Assembly (NCBI GenBank): GCA_910578115.1
Contig: CAJTPO010000013.1
Span: 40,897 to 104,896, forward strand
Length of the DNA: 64,000 nt
Source of the DNA: an uncultured Lachnospiraceae bacterium
Lineage (GTDB): Bacteria; Bacillota; Clostridia; Lachnospirales; Lachnospiraceae
Reading direction: 5' to 3'
Both the position numbers and the translations under genes were made by a program. Shown one piece after another: positions 1 to 9,186 of this stretch. Positions within the stretch are counted from its first letter, which is position 1, and each line of letters starts with the position of its first letter. Below the pieces are notes generated by a model that saw only the letters and a program-made list of their open reading frames with translations, ran no database searches and had not been told where the DNA came from.

Positions 1-189
1 GCACAGAAAAAAGTCACGGGGTATCCGGTAATCTTCCCGGAGGAGATCAATTCTGATTACAGGATATGTATTACGCCTAAAAATCATGAAAAGGAGATCA
101 TGGATCAATTAAAGAATATGGGTATTTCGGAAGACAGATATTTTACATATTTCGATATGTTTGAAAGCATAGCAAAACTGGGGAAATAG
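1..189 (+). CDS. 3' end of a gene ending in a Rossmann-like module (partial)
   Basis: An open frame runs from the window edge to a TAG at 187-189, giving 62 C-terminal residues; the start lies outside the window. The residues match the second half of the Rossmann-like module found in the following genes: a G-x-PV-x-x-PEE-type strand and turn, then a hydrophobic strand (RICIT) followed by KNHEKEI. The same KNH-type segment occurs in the protein at 14664-17177 (IICIKNHRAVMEQL). The catalytic part of this gene is not visible, but by analogy with its neighbours it is probably another glycan-cluster enzyme. The next gene starts 29 bp downstream on the same strand. Confidence 0.6.
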   Translation, partial: AQKKVTGYPVIFPEEINSDYRICITPKNHEKEIMDQLKNMGISEDRYFTYFDMFESIAKLGK

Positions 190-218
190 AAATCTGATCG
201 GAAAGGTGGGACAAGGGC

Positions 219-1514
219 GTGCATTTGGTCATTTTAGCAGCTGAATTGGCAACGGCTGGAAATTCATGCGGCGGCTCGGCGAGCTTTACGGCCAATTTAG
301 CAAGGATCTTCAGAAGAAACGGACATCGGGTCACGATCGTTGTGATCACGACGAAGAAAGAAGAGATTGTATTTGACACGGATATTGCGGTAAGAAGCGC
401 TTATGTAGAGAAAGCGTTGTGGGATGACTACAACAGGATTGCAGCGGTGACTGCTGCTGTCACGGGGGAAGCGCAGGATGAGATCAGAAAGTATATGGTC
501 AATATCCATAAAAGCGAACTTGCGAAAAAGATGATCAGGGAAATAGACCGGGAAGACAAAATAGATATGATCCATGCCAGTAATCTGTGCGGGCTTTCCC
601 TTGGATTAGAGGATGACATACCCTATGTGGTGAGAATATCGAGTTATTATAACATGTGGGATAACGCAGAACTGCCGGAAGGCACAGTGGATTATGGCAA
701 ATGCCCGATGACGATCAAGGACAGGCTGGAAGTCTACATGCTGCAAAAAGCGAAATATATCATTTCCCCCAGTCATCTGTTGGCCGGGATCGGCAGATTG
801 CAACTGGGAATAGAGGCGACAGTCATGGAAAGTCCCTTCCTTTTAGACAGGGAGCACTGGGATTACAGCGTATATGATTCTTTGGTAAAAGGAAAGAAGT
901 ATCTGCTGCATTACGGAAGAATGGCTTATGCCAAGGGAACCCATATTGTTGCACAGACGGTGAAGCATATTTTGAAAAAATATTCGGACAGACTGGTCGT
1001 GCTTGCGGGGCGTGACAGTGAAATGAGATCTGCTGAAGGCGGGAGCATAAAAGGACATGAACTGGTTGAGAAATCAGCGCAGGAGTATGCGGACCGCGTT
1101 ATCTATACAGGCTGTCTGGCGAGAGAACAATTATATCCGCTGATACAGCATGCGGAGGTGTGCCTGCTCCCTTCCCGTCTGGAAAATCTTTCCAATGCCT
1201 GTATCGAGGCGATGGCGATGGGAAAGATCGTTATCGGTACCAACGGGGCAAGTTTTGAACAATTAATTGATGACAGGATAAGCGGATATTTGTGTGAGAG
1301 GGATGATCCGGATTCCTTTATGCGTGCAGTGGAAGAAGCGCTGACGATGGGGGAGACGGCCAGAAGGCGGATGGGGTCGAGAGCAGTGGAGCGGACCAGA
1401 CGACTGGCGCCGGAGGTGATCTATGAAGAATATCATACATTTTATCGGAAAGTGATCAGGGAATGGCGGCAAAAGAATACTTTAAAGAACGGGGAGGAAC
1501 TGGAATGGTCATAA
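219..1514 (+). CDS. Glycosyltransferase family 4 (GT-B fold)
   Basis: A 431-residue retaining-type glycosyltransferase, expected to act in the cytoplasm on a nucleotide sugar during surface-glycan assembly. The N-terminal domain opens with a Gly-rich acceptor loop (GGSASFTANLARIF, about residues 19-32). The C-terminal donor-binding domain begins near residue 230 (LLHYGRMAYAKG) and carries the E-x7-E signature in ENLSNACIEAMAMG (about 328-341). The length is normal for GT4. The start is GTG at 219, with a GAAAGGTGGG ribosome binding site at 201-210. The gene overlaps the next start by 10 bp, which suggests translational coupling. It is the only cluster enzyme in this stretch without an obvious Rossmann-like extra module. 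Donor and acceptor cannot be read from the sequence. Confidence 0.85.
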   Translation: MHLVILAAELATAGNSCGGSASFTANLARIFRRNGHRVTIVVITTKKEEIVFDTDIAVRSAYVEKALWDDYNRIAAVTAAVTGEAQDEIRKYMVNIHKSELAKKMIREIDREDKIDMIHASNLCGLSLGLEDDIPYVVRISSYYNMWDNAELPEGTVDYGKCPMTIKDRLEVYMLQKAKYIISPSHLLAGIGRLQLGIEATVMESPFLLDREHWDYSVYDSLVKGKKYLLHYGRMAYAKGTHIVAQTVKHILKKYSDRLVVLAGRDSEMRSAEGGSIKGHELVEKSAQEYADRVIYTGCLAREQLYPLIQHAEVCLLPSRLENLSNACIEAMAMGKIVIGTNGASFEQLIDDRISGYLCERDDPDSFMRAVEEALTMGETARRRMGSRAVERTRRLAPEVIYEEYHTFYRKVIREWRQKNTLKNGEELEWS

Positions 1515-2713
1515 ATTCTTACAGCCGGTTTTTGCAGACAATACAGGACAGATCGATCGTGATTTTTGGTGCAGGGAAAATTTTTAACAGCTGCAAATAT
1601 ATTCTGGAAGAAAAACCGTTAAGAGATAAAATTCTGGCAGTGGTTGATAATGATACGAGAAAGCATGGAACAGAAATAAATGTGCAGGGAAAATGTTTTT
1701 CGGTCATAAGTTTTGAAGAGCTGACCGATGTCTGCACCGGTCGTGCATTTCTGATCCTTGTAACGACAGCCTGTTTTGATGAAATACAAAGGCAGATAAG
1801 TGGCTGTGAGAAATTACGTGATATAGAAGTTTTGGATGCCAGAGATGTGCTGCAGAAAAGAGAGAGCTATCTGGCATCCTATTCCAATATTTTTCCGGGT
1901 ATGCGTACAGAAACAGGGGAAAACGGAGAAAACATGTCGATTTCCGTGCTGACACACAACCGGGTGGAGCTGACTGTGAAGCTGCTCGAATCCATACAGC
2001 AATTTATGCCGCAGTTCAAGGGAGAAGTGTTGATCGGTGACAATGGCTCTGATGAAAAGGAACGGACTGCTTTAGAAGACACTTTGAAACATATGCGGTT
2101 CGACTACAGGTTATTGAAGTTTGACAGGCATTACCCGATCACGGCCGGCAAAAACAAACTACATCGGGAATGCAGGAAAAAGTGGATCTTACAGCTTGAC
2201 AATGACGTCTATTTCACAGGTAATCCGATTCAAAAGATCAATGAAGATATAAGTGCGCTCGGCTGCAGGCTGTGGGGGCTTCCTTACTATGATGCGTGGA
2301 CGGGGAAAGTTGCCAATTATGGCAGTAATCTGGAAATCAGGCTGGATGAAAACGGAGAAAAATATCTCGTGTGCCGGCTGGATCTGCCGTTTTGTGAAAA
2401 AGAAGCGCAGTGGCCGCCTATACTGTGCACCTATTCTTCGGGGGCGGCGACTTTGATGGAGAAAGACTTTTTTATGGAAATGGGGATGTATGATGAGAAC
2501 CTCTTTATGCACCAGGATGTGGAATTTTTATACCGTGCAAACCTGCGCGGCTATAAGATTGGAAACATAGGAATGAACTGTCTTGTACATGACCATAAAC
2601 AGATTGACAGCGAGTCGGGCAGGCGATACGAGGCGATAAGATTTGATGAAGAAAGACTTAAAAAAAGCAGGCAGTATCTGAAAGAAAAATATGGACTTGG
2701 CAGCCGGCTGTAA
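1505..2713 (+). CDS. Rossmann-like module fused to GT2 glycosyltransferase
   Basis: The protein has 402 residues. The N-terminal part (about 18-115) is the cluster's Rossmann-like module: strand IVIFGAGK, helix, then AVVDND. The C-terminal part (about 138-400) is a GT-A glycosyltransferase: SISVLTHNR at its first strand, GDNGSDEKE after strand 2, and LQLDNDVYF as the DxD-type metal and nucleotide site. The open frame extends to 1463, but ATG 1505 has GGGGAGGA at 1491-1498 and overlaps the stop of the upstream GT4 gene, so it is the better start. The sugar specificity is unknown. The module may bind a nucleotide or another cluster protein; that is inference. Confidence 0.8.
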   Translation: MVINSYSRFLQTIQDRSIVIFGAGKIFNSCKYILEEKPLRDKILAVVDNDTRKHGTEINVQGKCFSVISFEELTDVCTGRAFLILVTTACFDEIQRQISGCEKLRDIEVLDARDVLQKRESYLASYSNIFPGMRTETGENGENMSISVLTHNRVELTVKLLESIQQFMPQFKGEVLIGDNGSDEKERTALEDTLKHMRFDYRLLKFDRHYPITAGKNKLHRECRKKWILQLDNDVYFTGNPIQKINEDISALGCRLWGLPYYDAWTGKVANYGSNLEIRLDENGEKYLVCRLDLPFCEKEAQWPPILCTYSSGAATLMEKDFFMEMGMYDENLFMHQDVEFLYRANLRGYKIGNIGMNCLVHDHKQIDSESGRRYEAIRFDEERLKKSRQYLKEKYGLGSRL

Positions 2714-2779
2714 TTTAAGGCTGGACATACAGTCTTTTGTGTGGACAAAGCTGCAGTTTAGCGTGGAAAGAGGATGGGA

Positions 2780-4117
2780 ATGAAAAAAGTATCCGTTATC
2801 ATGCCGCTGTATAATGCGGAAAAATATATGACAGAGGCAATAGAGGGTATCCTGAACCAGACGTATGGGGATTTTGAGTTGTTATGTATAGATGATCACT
2901 CAACAGATAATACGGCGGGGATCTTGAATGATATTGCTCAAAAAGAGCAACGGATCCGGATATTGACAAACGGGCAGCGGTTGGGAGCAGGTGAGTCGCG
3001 GAACAGAGGATTAAGAGAGGCAGCAGGCAAATATGTCGTTTTTCTGGATGGAGACGATGTCTTTCATGAGAAGCTGCTGGAGACGACCTGTGAAGCAATG
3101 GAACGCTGTGAGGCAGACGTTGTGCTGTTTGATGCTGCCAGGCATGTGGCAGGTGAGCATATCCATATAAGAAAAGCAACGGAATATACACAGGAGTTTG
3201 TGGAGCGATATTGCATAAAAACGTTCTGCATTCACGATTTTCCGACAGGAGAATTTCCTCTTGGGTCGGATGCGATCGGCGATAAAATGTTCTTAAAAAG
3301 TTTTATTATGGACAATCGACTGCAGTTTCAGGATCTGGCGTCCTCAAATGATGTCTATTTTGTAAGAATGGCTTTGTACTGCGCCGCGAAGATAATATGG
3401 GCGCGAAGCGATGAAATGCTGCTTTATACGCGAGAGCATTCGGAACCGTCCAGAATATCAAATAACAGAGATCCGATGTGCGCCTATTACGCGTGGGAAA
3501 AACTGGCACGGGAATTGTCCGGAAGGAATATGCTGGAAGATCTGCAGCAGCATTTTTACAGCACATTTGCAGGAGCTGTGGTTGACCGGATTCAAAGGGA
3601 ACGAAGCGTGGAGCGGCGAGAAGATTTTTACAGATTTCTGCAAAGAGAAGGCATCGAAAAGTGCATGGCATATTCGACGGTATACCGTGATAAAATAGAT
3701 GTTTACACATTATATATTTTAGACGGTATACAGAAAAATCCATGTGAGAGCGGCTGGATTTTTTCCATGGATTCCTGTTTTCAGTTTTATTTGAGGAAAA
3801 ACGGAGAAAAAATCTGTCGGTTTCTGCAGGAATTGCCATTGCAGGAGAAAAAGACAATACTATGGGGTGCAGGACACGATGGAACAGCGCTGTTGGAATA
3901 TCTGGACGGGCATTCCATAAGGCTGTCCGGAGTTGTTGACTGCAGCACAGAGAAGCAGGGGACTGTTGTCTGGGGGTATGAAATAACCGCCCCGGATTTC
4001 TTTGAGCAGGAAGCGGATCATATTCTTGTCACCTCGAAGCGGTTAGAGCAGGAGGTAAGCGGGATGGTAAAGCATACAAAGGCTGTGGTGGTAAATCTTC
4101 TTACGGTGTTGCTTTAG
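2780..4117 (+). CDS. GT2 glycosyltransferase with C-terminal Rossmann-like module
   Basis: A 445-residue GT-A glycosyltransferase. It begins at once with the family's first strand (KKVSVIMPLYNAEKYM), has CIDDHSTDNT after strand 2 and FLDGDD as the DxD-type site near residue 90. The C-terminal 90 residues (from about 358) form the shared module: TILWGAGHDGTALLEYL, then GVVDCSTEKQGT and the turn YEITAPDFFEQ. ATG 2774 also lies in frame, but it would sit directly on the AGAGG ribosome binding site (2769-2773), so ATG 2780 is preferred. The gene is 14 bp upstream of the next and is clearly in the same operon. It probably adds a sugar or a polyol-phosphate-type unit to the surface glycan; substrates are unknown. 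Confidence 0.82.
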   Translation: MKKVSVIMPLYNAEKYMTEAIEGILNQTYGDFELLCIDDHSTDNTAGILNDIAQKEQRIRILTNGQRLGAGESRNRGLREAAGKYVVFLDGDDVFHEKLLETTCEAMERCEADVVLFDAARHVAGEHIHIRKATEYTQEFVERYCIKTFCIHDFPTGEFPLGSDAIGDKMFLKSFIMDNRLQFQDLASSNDVYFVRMALYCAAKIIWARSDEMLLYTREHSEPSRISNNRDPMCAYYAWEKLARELSGRNMLEDLQQHFYSTFAGAVVDRIQRERSVERREDFYRFLQREGIEKCMAYSTVYRDKIDVYTLYILDGIQKNPCESGWIFSMDSCFQFYLRKNGEKICRFLQELPLQEKKTILWGAGHDGTALLEYLDGHSIRLSGVVDCSTEKQGTVVWGYEITAPDFFEQEADHILVTSKRLEQEVSGMVKHTKAVVVNLLTVLL

Positions 4118-4131
4118 AAGGAGACGGATGC

Positions 4132-7131
4132 ATGAGGATCATTGTTTCGCTTACATCTTATCCGCCGAGGATAAATGGTGTACATAAGGTAGTCGAGAGC
4201 CTGTACCGGCAGTCTGTGAAAGCGGATGAAATCGTGCTGTATTTAAGTCTGGAAGAATTCCCCGAAGCGGAAGAGGATCTTCCGGCGACACTCAGGGCAC
4301 TGATCGGGAAAGGCGGGTTCCGGGTGGCCTGGGTGCATGGAAACCTGAAATCCCACAAGAAATATTATTATGCATTGCAGGAATATAGAGATGCCGTTGT
4401 GATTACGGTGGATGATGACACAATGTATGCAAAGACCATGATCGGCGAACTGGTTGCAGGTCATAAGCGGTTCCCCGGTGCGGTATCGGCGAGAAATGTA
4501 AGGATCATTCTGAAAAAGGATCAGACGTTGGAACCGTACCGAAGGTGGGAAAGAGAAGACTGTCTGGAAGATCAGCCGAGAATGGATCTATGTGCCATCG
4601 GTAACGGCGGCATCTGCTATCCAGCGGTGCACCATGAGCGCTGGTTTGATCAGGAGATGATCATGAAGACGGCGCGGGATCAGGATGACCTTTGGCTGAA
4701 ATACAATCAGATCATGGATGACATTCCGGTTGTTTACACGAAGCCTTCTCAAAAAGATATCACGATAGAAGATTCACAGCGCAGCAGTCTGGCGGCCGAC
4801 AATCTGCGTGGAACGGGAAATGACCGGTGTATTGCCGCACTGTCAGCGCTGTGCAGGCAGCAGGATGCAGGCCGCTGCCGGAAATGGTTCCGGAATCTGC
4901 TGACGTGGGAGGCGTATACGACTGCAAAAAAGAGATGCTATGCGGGAATCTATGGAGCTGTACTGGACGGGGTCGGAAATCTGCCGGTTTATTTTTATGG
5001 GGCAGGGGAAATCGCGAGGTATCTTTTAAGGATTCTGGCAGATTTGGGATTGACGGAAAGGCTTGAGGCGGTTCTGGTCACAGACAGGTCGGGGAATCCT
5101 GCCCGCCTGTACGGTCTGCCGGTGCGGGCATTATCGGAACTGGAAGCCGGCCGGGCGTTTGGGGTGATCTTAGGCGTGAGCGAGGCAAATAAAAAGGAAA
5201 TCATGGATGAACTGGCAGAGTATCATTACAAAACTGTGGAATTGGATCTGCAGGTGATCAGCCGTTACTATCCGGAGTGTTTTTTTACTGCCAGAGAAAA
5301 TATGACATCTGTATATGAATCAGTGGCAATTTCGGATCTGCCGAATATGGCGTATCATCATTTTATGAGCTGTGAGAATGAAGTGTTGTATCTGATGGAG
5401 GAAGGAAAGCTGGCAGGCGTTCTGTCTATTGGGGATCTGGAACGTTTTTACAGGAGACAGGAAGACAGACTTACGATCAATCAAAACTTTACCTCGCTGA
5501 GTATGGTTGATTATGACAAAGCAGCTGCATTCTTTGAGCGTTCGCTGACCATCAACGAGATACCGGTGGTGACACAGCAGGGAGAGTTTCTGGGCGTTAT
5601 TAAAAAAGAAAAGAAACCGTTTCTCAGAAAGCGGCAGCGGCGGATGCTGAGAGCCGCCAGACTGGGAGAATACAGGTGGCGGCGGGAAGAAGTGAAACGT
5701 TTTGTAAAGGAAACGAAAGCTGATGTTTTTCTTTATATTTTTTCTCAGGAAAAAGTCATGCAGCAGTTAAGCGGGACGGAGCGGCAGAAGATCATGGGGC
5801 ATGCCTCTAAAATGGACGGAAATTCAAAATGGAGTATTCTGTCGGATCAGGAGTGGGAGACCTTTTTAGGATCAGGAGAGAAGAATGGTGTTGCTGTCCT
5901 GAGGAAAGAAAGAGAGTCTTGTCAGCCGGTGGTTACAAACGGCAGAACTGTATTCCCGGACATGGAGGGGGATTACTGCACAATTCGAAACGGGTATCGC
6001 AGTACGCCGAATCTTCCACCCGCAGCGGACAGAAGAATTTTTATGTTTGGACCATGTTTTGTATTTGGTGCATATTGCAGAGATGACCAGACAATAGAAG
6101 CGTATTTGCAGGATTTACTGAACAAGGATGGGCACACGTTCTGGAAGGTTTTAAACAGAGGATTGTGCAGTGGGGAATTGTGCTATGATCAGATGTTTGT
6201 GGAGGAATTATCGAGAGACGATATTGTGATCATCATAGGGACGGAACGGTATATTCCAAAAGAGACGGGAGGCGCAGTGGCTTTTCAGGGTGACTTGTCA
6301 GAGGTTTTTTTGACGATACCGCATTTATCGGATTGTGTGCTGGACAGCATTTTACATTGTAACTATATGGTAAATGAAAAGCTGGCGCAGAGAATTTATG
6401 CGGATATCTGTTCAACGGGAATCCTGGAAAAGCCAGGAAAGCCTGGCTTACCGGAAAAAATACAGGAGTATTATATTAACTGGTCAATACGGGAATATTT
6501 TATGGAATATTTTCAGCGGTATGGGCTGTGTCAGATGCCAGGTAACAGGAAAACAGGCGCAATCATCATGAACTGCAATCCCTTTACGAAAGGACATAGA
6601 TACCTGATAGAACAGGCCGTGAAAATGGTAGATAAATTATATATTTTCGTCGTAGAAGAGGACAGATCCTGTTTTAAGTTTCAGGACAGACTGCGGATGG
6701 TCGAACAGGGTGTTTCGGATTTGTTGGGGGATATTATGGTCATACCATCGGGCAGATATATGATATCTCTTGAAACTTTTGCACAGTATTTTGATAAGGA
6801 GCAGGTTCAGACGGTAGATTCTATGGATTATGATGTGTATATTTTCGGGGAAATTGTCGCGGCGGAATTAGGGATTGGATATCGTTTCGTAGGAGAGGAA
6901 CCTTTTGACGAAGTGACAAGGGCATATAATGAGACGATGAAGAGGATTCTGCCGGATTTTGGTGTTGAAGTGATCGAATTTCCAAGAGCTGCATTTGACG
7001 AAAAGGAGATGATCAGTGCGACCAGGGTGAGAAAGGCAATACAGGAGGAAGATATGGAGATGCTTGAAAAATTGTGTCCACAGAGTACGATTGCGTACTT
7101 AAAAGAGCATTTTATGCAGGTTGTGAAATAA
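4132..7131 (+). CDS. Five-domain protein: GT-A-like, Rossmann-like, CBS-like, SGNH-like and CitC-like nucleotidyltransferase
   Basis: This 999-residue protein appears to be five enzymes or modules in one chain. Residues 1-220 resemble a glycosyltransferase with SLTSYPPRI at the start and VDDDT as a DxD-type site. Residues about 283-375 are the cluster's Rossmann-like module (FYGAGEIARYLL). About 396-508 looks like a CBS pair (GKLAGVLSIGDLERF, then NEIPVVTQQGEFLGVI). About 634-750 resembles an SGNH hydrolase fold, but with GPCFVFG where GDS-type nucleophile loops are usual. About 809-999 matches the C-terminal adenylyltransferase domain of citrate lyase ligase: NPFTKGHRYL as the HxGH-type loop and ISATRVRKAI as the second signature. 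ATG 4132 follows AGAAGGAGA. The domain calls for the ends are firmer than for the middle. It probably activates a small phosphorylated group with CTP or ATP; this is inference. Confidence 0.7.
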   Translation: MRIIVSLTSYPPRINGVHKVVESLYRQSVKADEIVLYLSLEEFPEAEEDLPATLRALIGKGGFRVAWVHGNLKSHKKYYYALQEYRDAVVITVDDDTMYAKTMIGELVAGHKRFPGAVSARNVRIILKKDQTLEPYRRWEREDCLEDQPRMDLCAIGNGGICYPAVHHERWFDQEMIMKTARDQDDLWLKYNQIMDDIPVVYTKPSQKDITIEDSQRSSLAADNLRGTGNDRCIAALSALCRQQDAGRCRKWFRNLLTWEAYTTAKKRCYAGIYGAVLDGVGNLPVYFYGAGEIARYLLRILADLGLTERLEAVLVTDRSGNPARLYGLPVRALSELEAGRAFGVILGVSEANKKEIMDELAEYHYKTVELDLQVISRYYPECFFTARENMTSVYESVAISDLPNMAYHHFMSCENEVLYLMEEGKLAGVLSIGDLERFYRRQEDRLTINQNFTSLSMVDYDKAAAFFERSLTINEIPVVTQQGEFLGVIKKEKKPFLRKRQRRMLRAARLGEYRWRREEVKRFVKETKADVFLYIFSQEKVMQQLSGTERQKIMGHASKMDGNSKWSILSDQEWETFLGSGEKNGVAVLRKERESCQPVVTNGRTVFPDMEGDYCTIRNGYRSTPNLPPAADRRIFMFGPCFVFGAYCRDDQTIEAYLQDLLNKDGHTFWKVLNRGLCSGELCYDQMFVEELSRDDIVIIIGTERYIPKETGGAVAFQGDLSEVFLTIPHLSDCVLDSILHCNYMVNEKLAQRIYADICSTGILEKPGKPGLPEKIQEYYINWSIREYFMEYFQRYGLCQMPGNRKTGAIIMNCNPFTKGHRYLIEQAVKMVDKLYIFVVEEDRSCFKFQDRLRMVEQGVSDLLGDIMVIPSGRYMISLETFAQYFDKEQVQTVDSMDYDVYIFGEIVAAELGIGYRFVGEEPFDEVTRAYNETMKRILPDFGVEVIEFPRAAFDEKEMISATRVRKAIQEEDMEMLEKLCPQSTIAYLKEHFMQVVK

Positions 7132-7156
7132 CACGGGCCGGACGAAAAGATGTACC

Positions 7157-7241
7157 TTGACAATTTCATACTTTACATCAGATTGGATGTGTGTTACGCT
7201 GTTGATAGAAACACGAAGATTCGTTATGCGGAGAAGAGGAT
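7157..7241 (+). promoter_or_regulatory. Upstream region of the AAA/PD-(D/E)XK gene with a repeat copy
   Basis: The 110-bp gap after the five-domain gene holds TTGACA (7157-7162), but no convincing -10 at 16-18 bp, so promoter activity is uncertain. The sequence TTTCATACTTTACATCAG (7164-7181) recurs downstream of the next gene: 16 of 18 bases match at 9109-9126, and an inverted copy lies at 9090-9110. AGAGG at 7235-7239 is the ribosome binding site for ATG 7242. Confidence 0.3.
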
Positions 7242-8939
7242 ATGCGCTATAAACCACTGCCCATAGGGGTTGACGATTTTAGGAAACTGATCGAGCATGG
7301 ATATTATTATGTTGATAAGACGGCCTTTATTCGGGATTTGATCGACAGGAAAGGGGAGGTCAATCTTTTCACACGTCCCAGACGCTTTGGTAAGACATTG
7401 AATATGAGTATGCTGCGGTATTTTCTTGAAGACATGCATACCATAAAAGGCGAACCCATGGATAACAGGGGACTTTTTGAAGGCCTGAACATCATGCAGG
7501 CCGGGGAAAGCTATCTGTCGCATATGGGAGCGTATCCGGTGATCACACTGACGCTGAAAGCAGGCAGGCAGTCTACCTTCGCGAGTGCATACAGACAGAT
7601 CACCATGCAGATCGGCATGGAGTTTGAACGGCACAGCTATGTGCTGGATTCGGATCTGCCGGATGAGATGAAGGAGCGGTATAAAAGTATTCTGAGCGGC
7701 CATGCGGATATGGATATTTTTAAAGGTTCGCTGCAGTTTCTCTCACACTGTCTTTCTTACTATTATGGAAAAAGAGCCGTCCTGTTGATCGACGAATATG
7801 ATGTGCCGTTGGAAAATGCTTTTCTGTGTGGATTTTATGACGAGATGATCGATTTTATCCGGGCGCTTTTTGAGACTGTGCTGAAAACAAATGCCGGTCT
7901 GGAGTTTGCAGTCATTTCAGGATGTCTCAGGATCAGCAAGGAGAGTATTTTTACCGGGTTGAATAATTTAGAAGTTATTTCGATTTTAAATGACAGCTAT
8001 CATGAATACTTTGGCTTTACAGACTGCGAAGTCAGGAAACTGTGTGATGATTTTGCTCTTTCTGAAAAATACGAGACGGTGAAAGCGTGGTACAACGGAT
8101 ATCTGTTCGGAAATACAAATGTCTACAATCCGTGGAGTGTGGTCAGATATATTAAGGATTTACAGGCGAACGAAAACTGTTATCCTGTTGCGTATTGGGC
8201 CAACACTTCATCAAACAGTATTGTGCGGGAGCTGATCGAGTTGGCGGATGAAAGCGTAAAGGCGGAGATTGAACAGCTGATCGACGGCGGGGTGATTGAG
8301 AAGCCCGTTCATGAAGATATTACCTATGCTGAGGTGTATGAAAGCATGGACAATCTGTGGAATTTCATGTTCTTCACAGGTTATTTCCGGAAGGTCAGTG
8401 AGCGGATCTGTGAAAATGACATCCGGTATCTGACATTTCGGATTCCCAACAGGGAAGTGCGCTATATTTTCTATACCAAGGTGAGTGCATGGTTTCAGAC
8501 GAAAATAAAGCAGCGTGATATGAGCAGGCTTCACAACGCCTTGTTACAAAAGGATGTGGAAACATTTGAAGCAGAGCTGAATGATATTATGCTGGAGACC
8601 ATCAGTTCCATGGATGAGCATGAGAATTACTATCATGGACTGGTAGCCGGTCTGCTCACCGGGATCAAAGGGTATATCACCAAGTCCAATCGGGAGTCCG
8701 GCAAGGGCAGATGTGATCTTTTCGTGAAACCGGTATCGAGACGGAAGGAAGCTTTTATCATAGAATTTAAAGTGACAAAGAAGCTGGGCGAACTGGAGGC
8801 AAAGGCGGATGAAGCGCTGGAGCAGATCGAGGAGCGGCATTATGAAAAGGAGCTGCTCGATGATAACTACAGTGTGATCAGCCGATACGGTATTGCGTTT
8901 TGCGGCAAGGAATGTATGGTCAGGCTGGCGGCGCAGTAA
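7242..8939 (+). CDS. AAA-ATPase / PD-(D/E)XK nuclease family protein
   Basis: A 565-residue protein of the large family with an AAA-ATPase-like N-terminal half (PF09820 type) and a PD-(D/E)XK nuclease-like C-terminus (PF08011 type). Visible marks are PLPIGVDDFRKL and YYVDKT near the start, the family's P-loop variant RPRRFGKTLNMSML (about 45-58), Walker B in LLIDEYDVPLE (about 180), WYNGYLFG and YNPWSV in the middle, and CDLF followed by FIIEFKVTKK (about 490-515) as the D...E-x-K nuclease site. It looks intact. The family's biological role is not established; such genes are abundant in gut Clostridia and Bacteroidetes and may be mobile or defence-related. It sits alone inside a glycan cluster, between matching repeats, and ends in a strong terminator, so it is probably an insertion rather than a pathway gene. 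Confidence 0.88.
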   Translation: MRYKPLPIGVDDFRKLIEHGYYYVDKTAFIRDLIDRKGEVNLFTRPRRFGKTLNMSMLRYFLEDMHTIKGEPMDNRGLFEGLNIMQAGESYLSHMGAYPVITLTLKAGRQSTFASAYRQITMQIGMEFERHSYVLDSDLPDEMKERYKSILSGHADMDIFKGSLQFLSHCLSYYYGKRAVLLIDEYDVPLENAFLCGFYDEMIDFIRALFETVLKTNAGLEFAVISGCLRISKESIFTGLNNLEVISILNDSYHEYFGFTDCEVRKLCDDFALSEKYETVKAWYNGYLFGNTNVYNPWSVVRYIKDLQANENCYPVAYWANTSSNSIVRELIELADESVKAEIEQLIDGGVIEKPVHEDITYAEVYESMDNLWNFMFFTGYFRKVSERICENDIRYLTFRIPNREVRYIFYTKVSAWFQTKIKQRDMSRLHNALLQKDVETFEAELNDIMLETISSMDEHENYYHGLVAGLLTGIKGYITKSNRESGKGRCDLFVKPVSRRKEAFIIEFKVTKKLGELEAKADEALEQIEERHYEKELLDDNYSVISRYGIAFCGKECMVRLAAQ

Positions 8940-9089
8940 AAGACTCAGCAGCAGGCTGACGGGCATCAAAATTCCAGCGCAGCAGGCTGCGGAGTATTTG
9001 ACCCTCGCGGCAGTCGCTAAATATCCACGCACACCTGCTGTGCAGCATGGATCCTGATGGAAACGAATATGAAATAAACTGCGGAAAAA

Positions 9090-9139
9090 CTGGTGTAAAG
9101 TATGAAAATGTCACACTTTACATCAGTTTTTTTTTTTTT
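9090..9139 (+). terminator. Rho-independent terminator after the AAA/PD-(D/E)XK gene
   Basis: The stem is CTGGTGTAAAGT (9090-9101) with ACTTTACATCAG (9115-9126), one wobble pair, followed by 13 T residues (9127-9139). Both arms also resemble the sequence at 7161-7181 upstream of the gene. It separates the nuclease gene from the next glycan gene. Confidence 0.85.
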
Positions 9140-9186
9140 GGTTACTTATGAATTTTCATATTTCAGACAGGGGAGACTGGACATTC

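Noticed and set aside
6558..7131. A separate citrate lyase ligase gene (citC)
   Set aside because: The domain is continuous in frame with the rest of the 999-residue protein, no start with a ribosome binding site precedes it, and no citrate lyase genes are nearby.
7157..7162. TTGACA as a promoter of the AAA/PD-(D/E)XK gene
   Set aside because: No acceptable -10 hexamer follows at 16-18 bp, so only the repeat and the ribosome binding site are reported.
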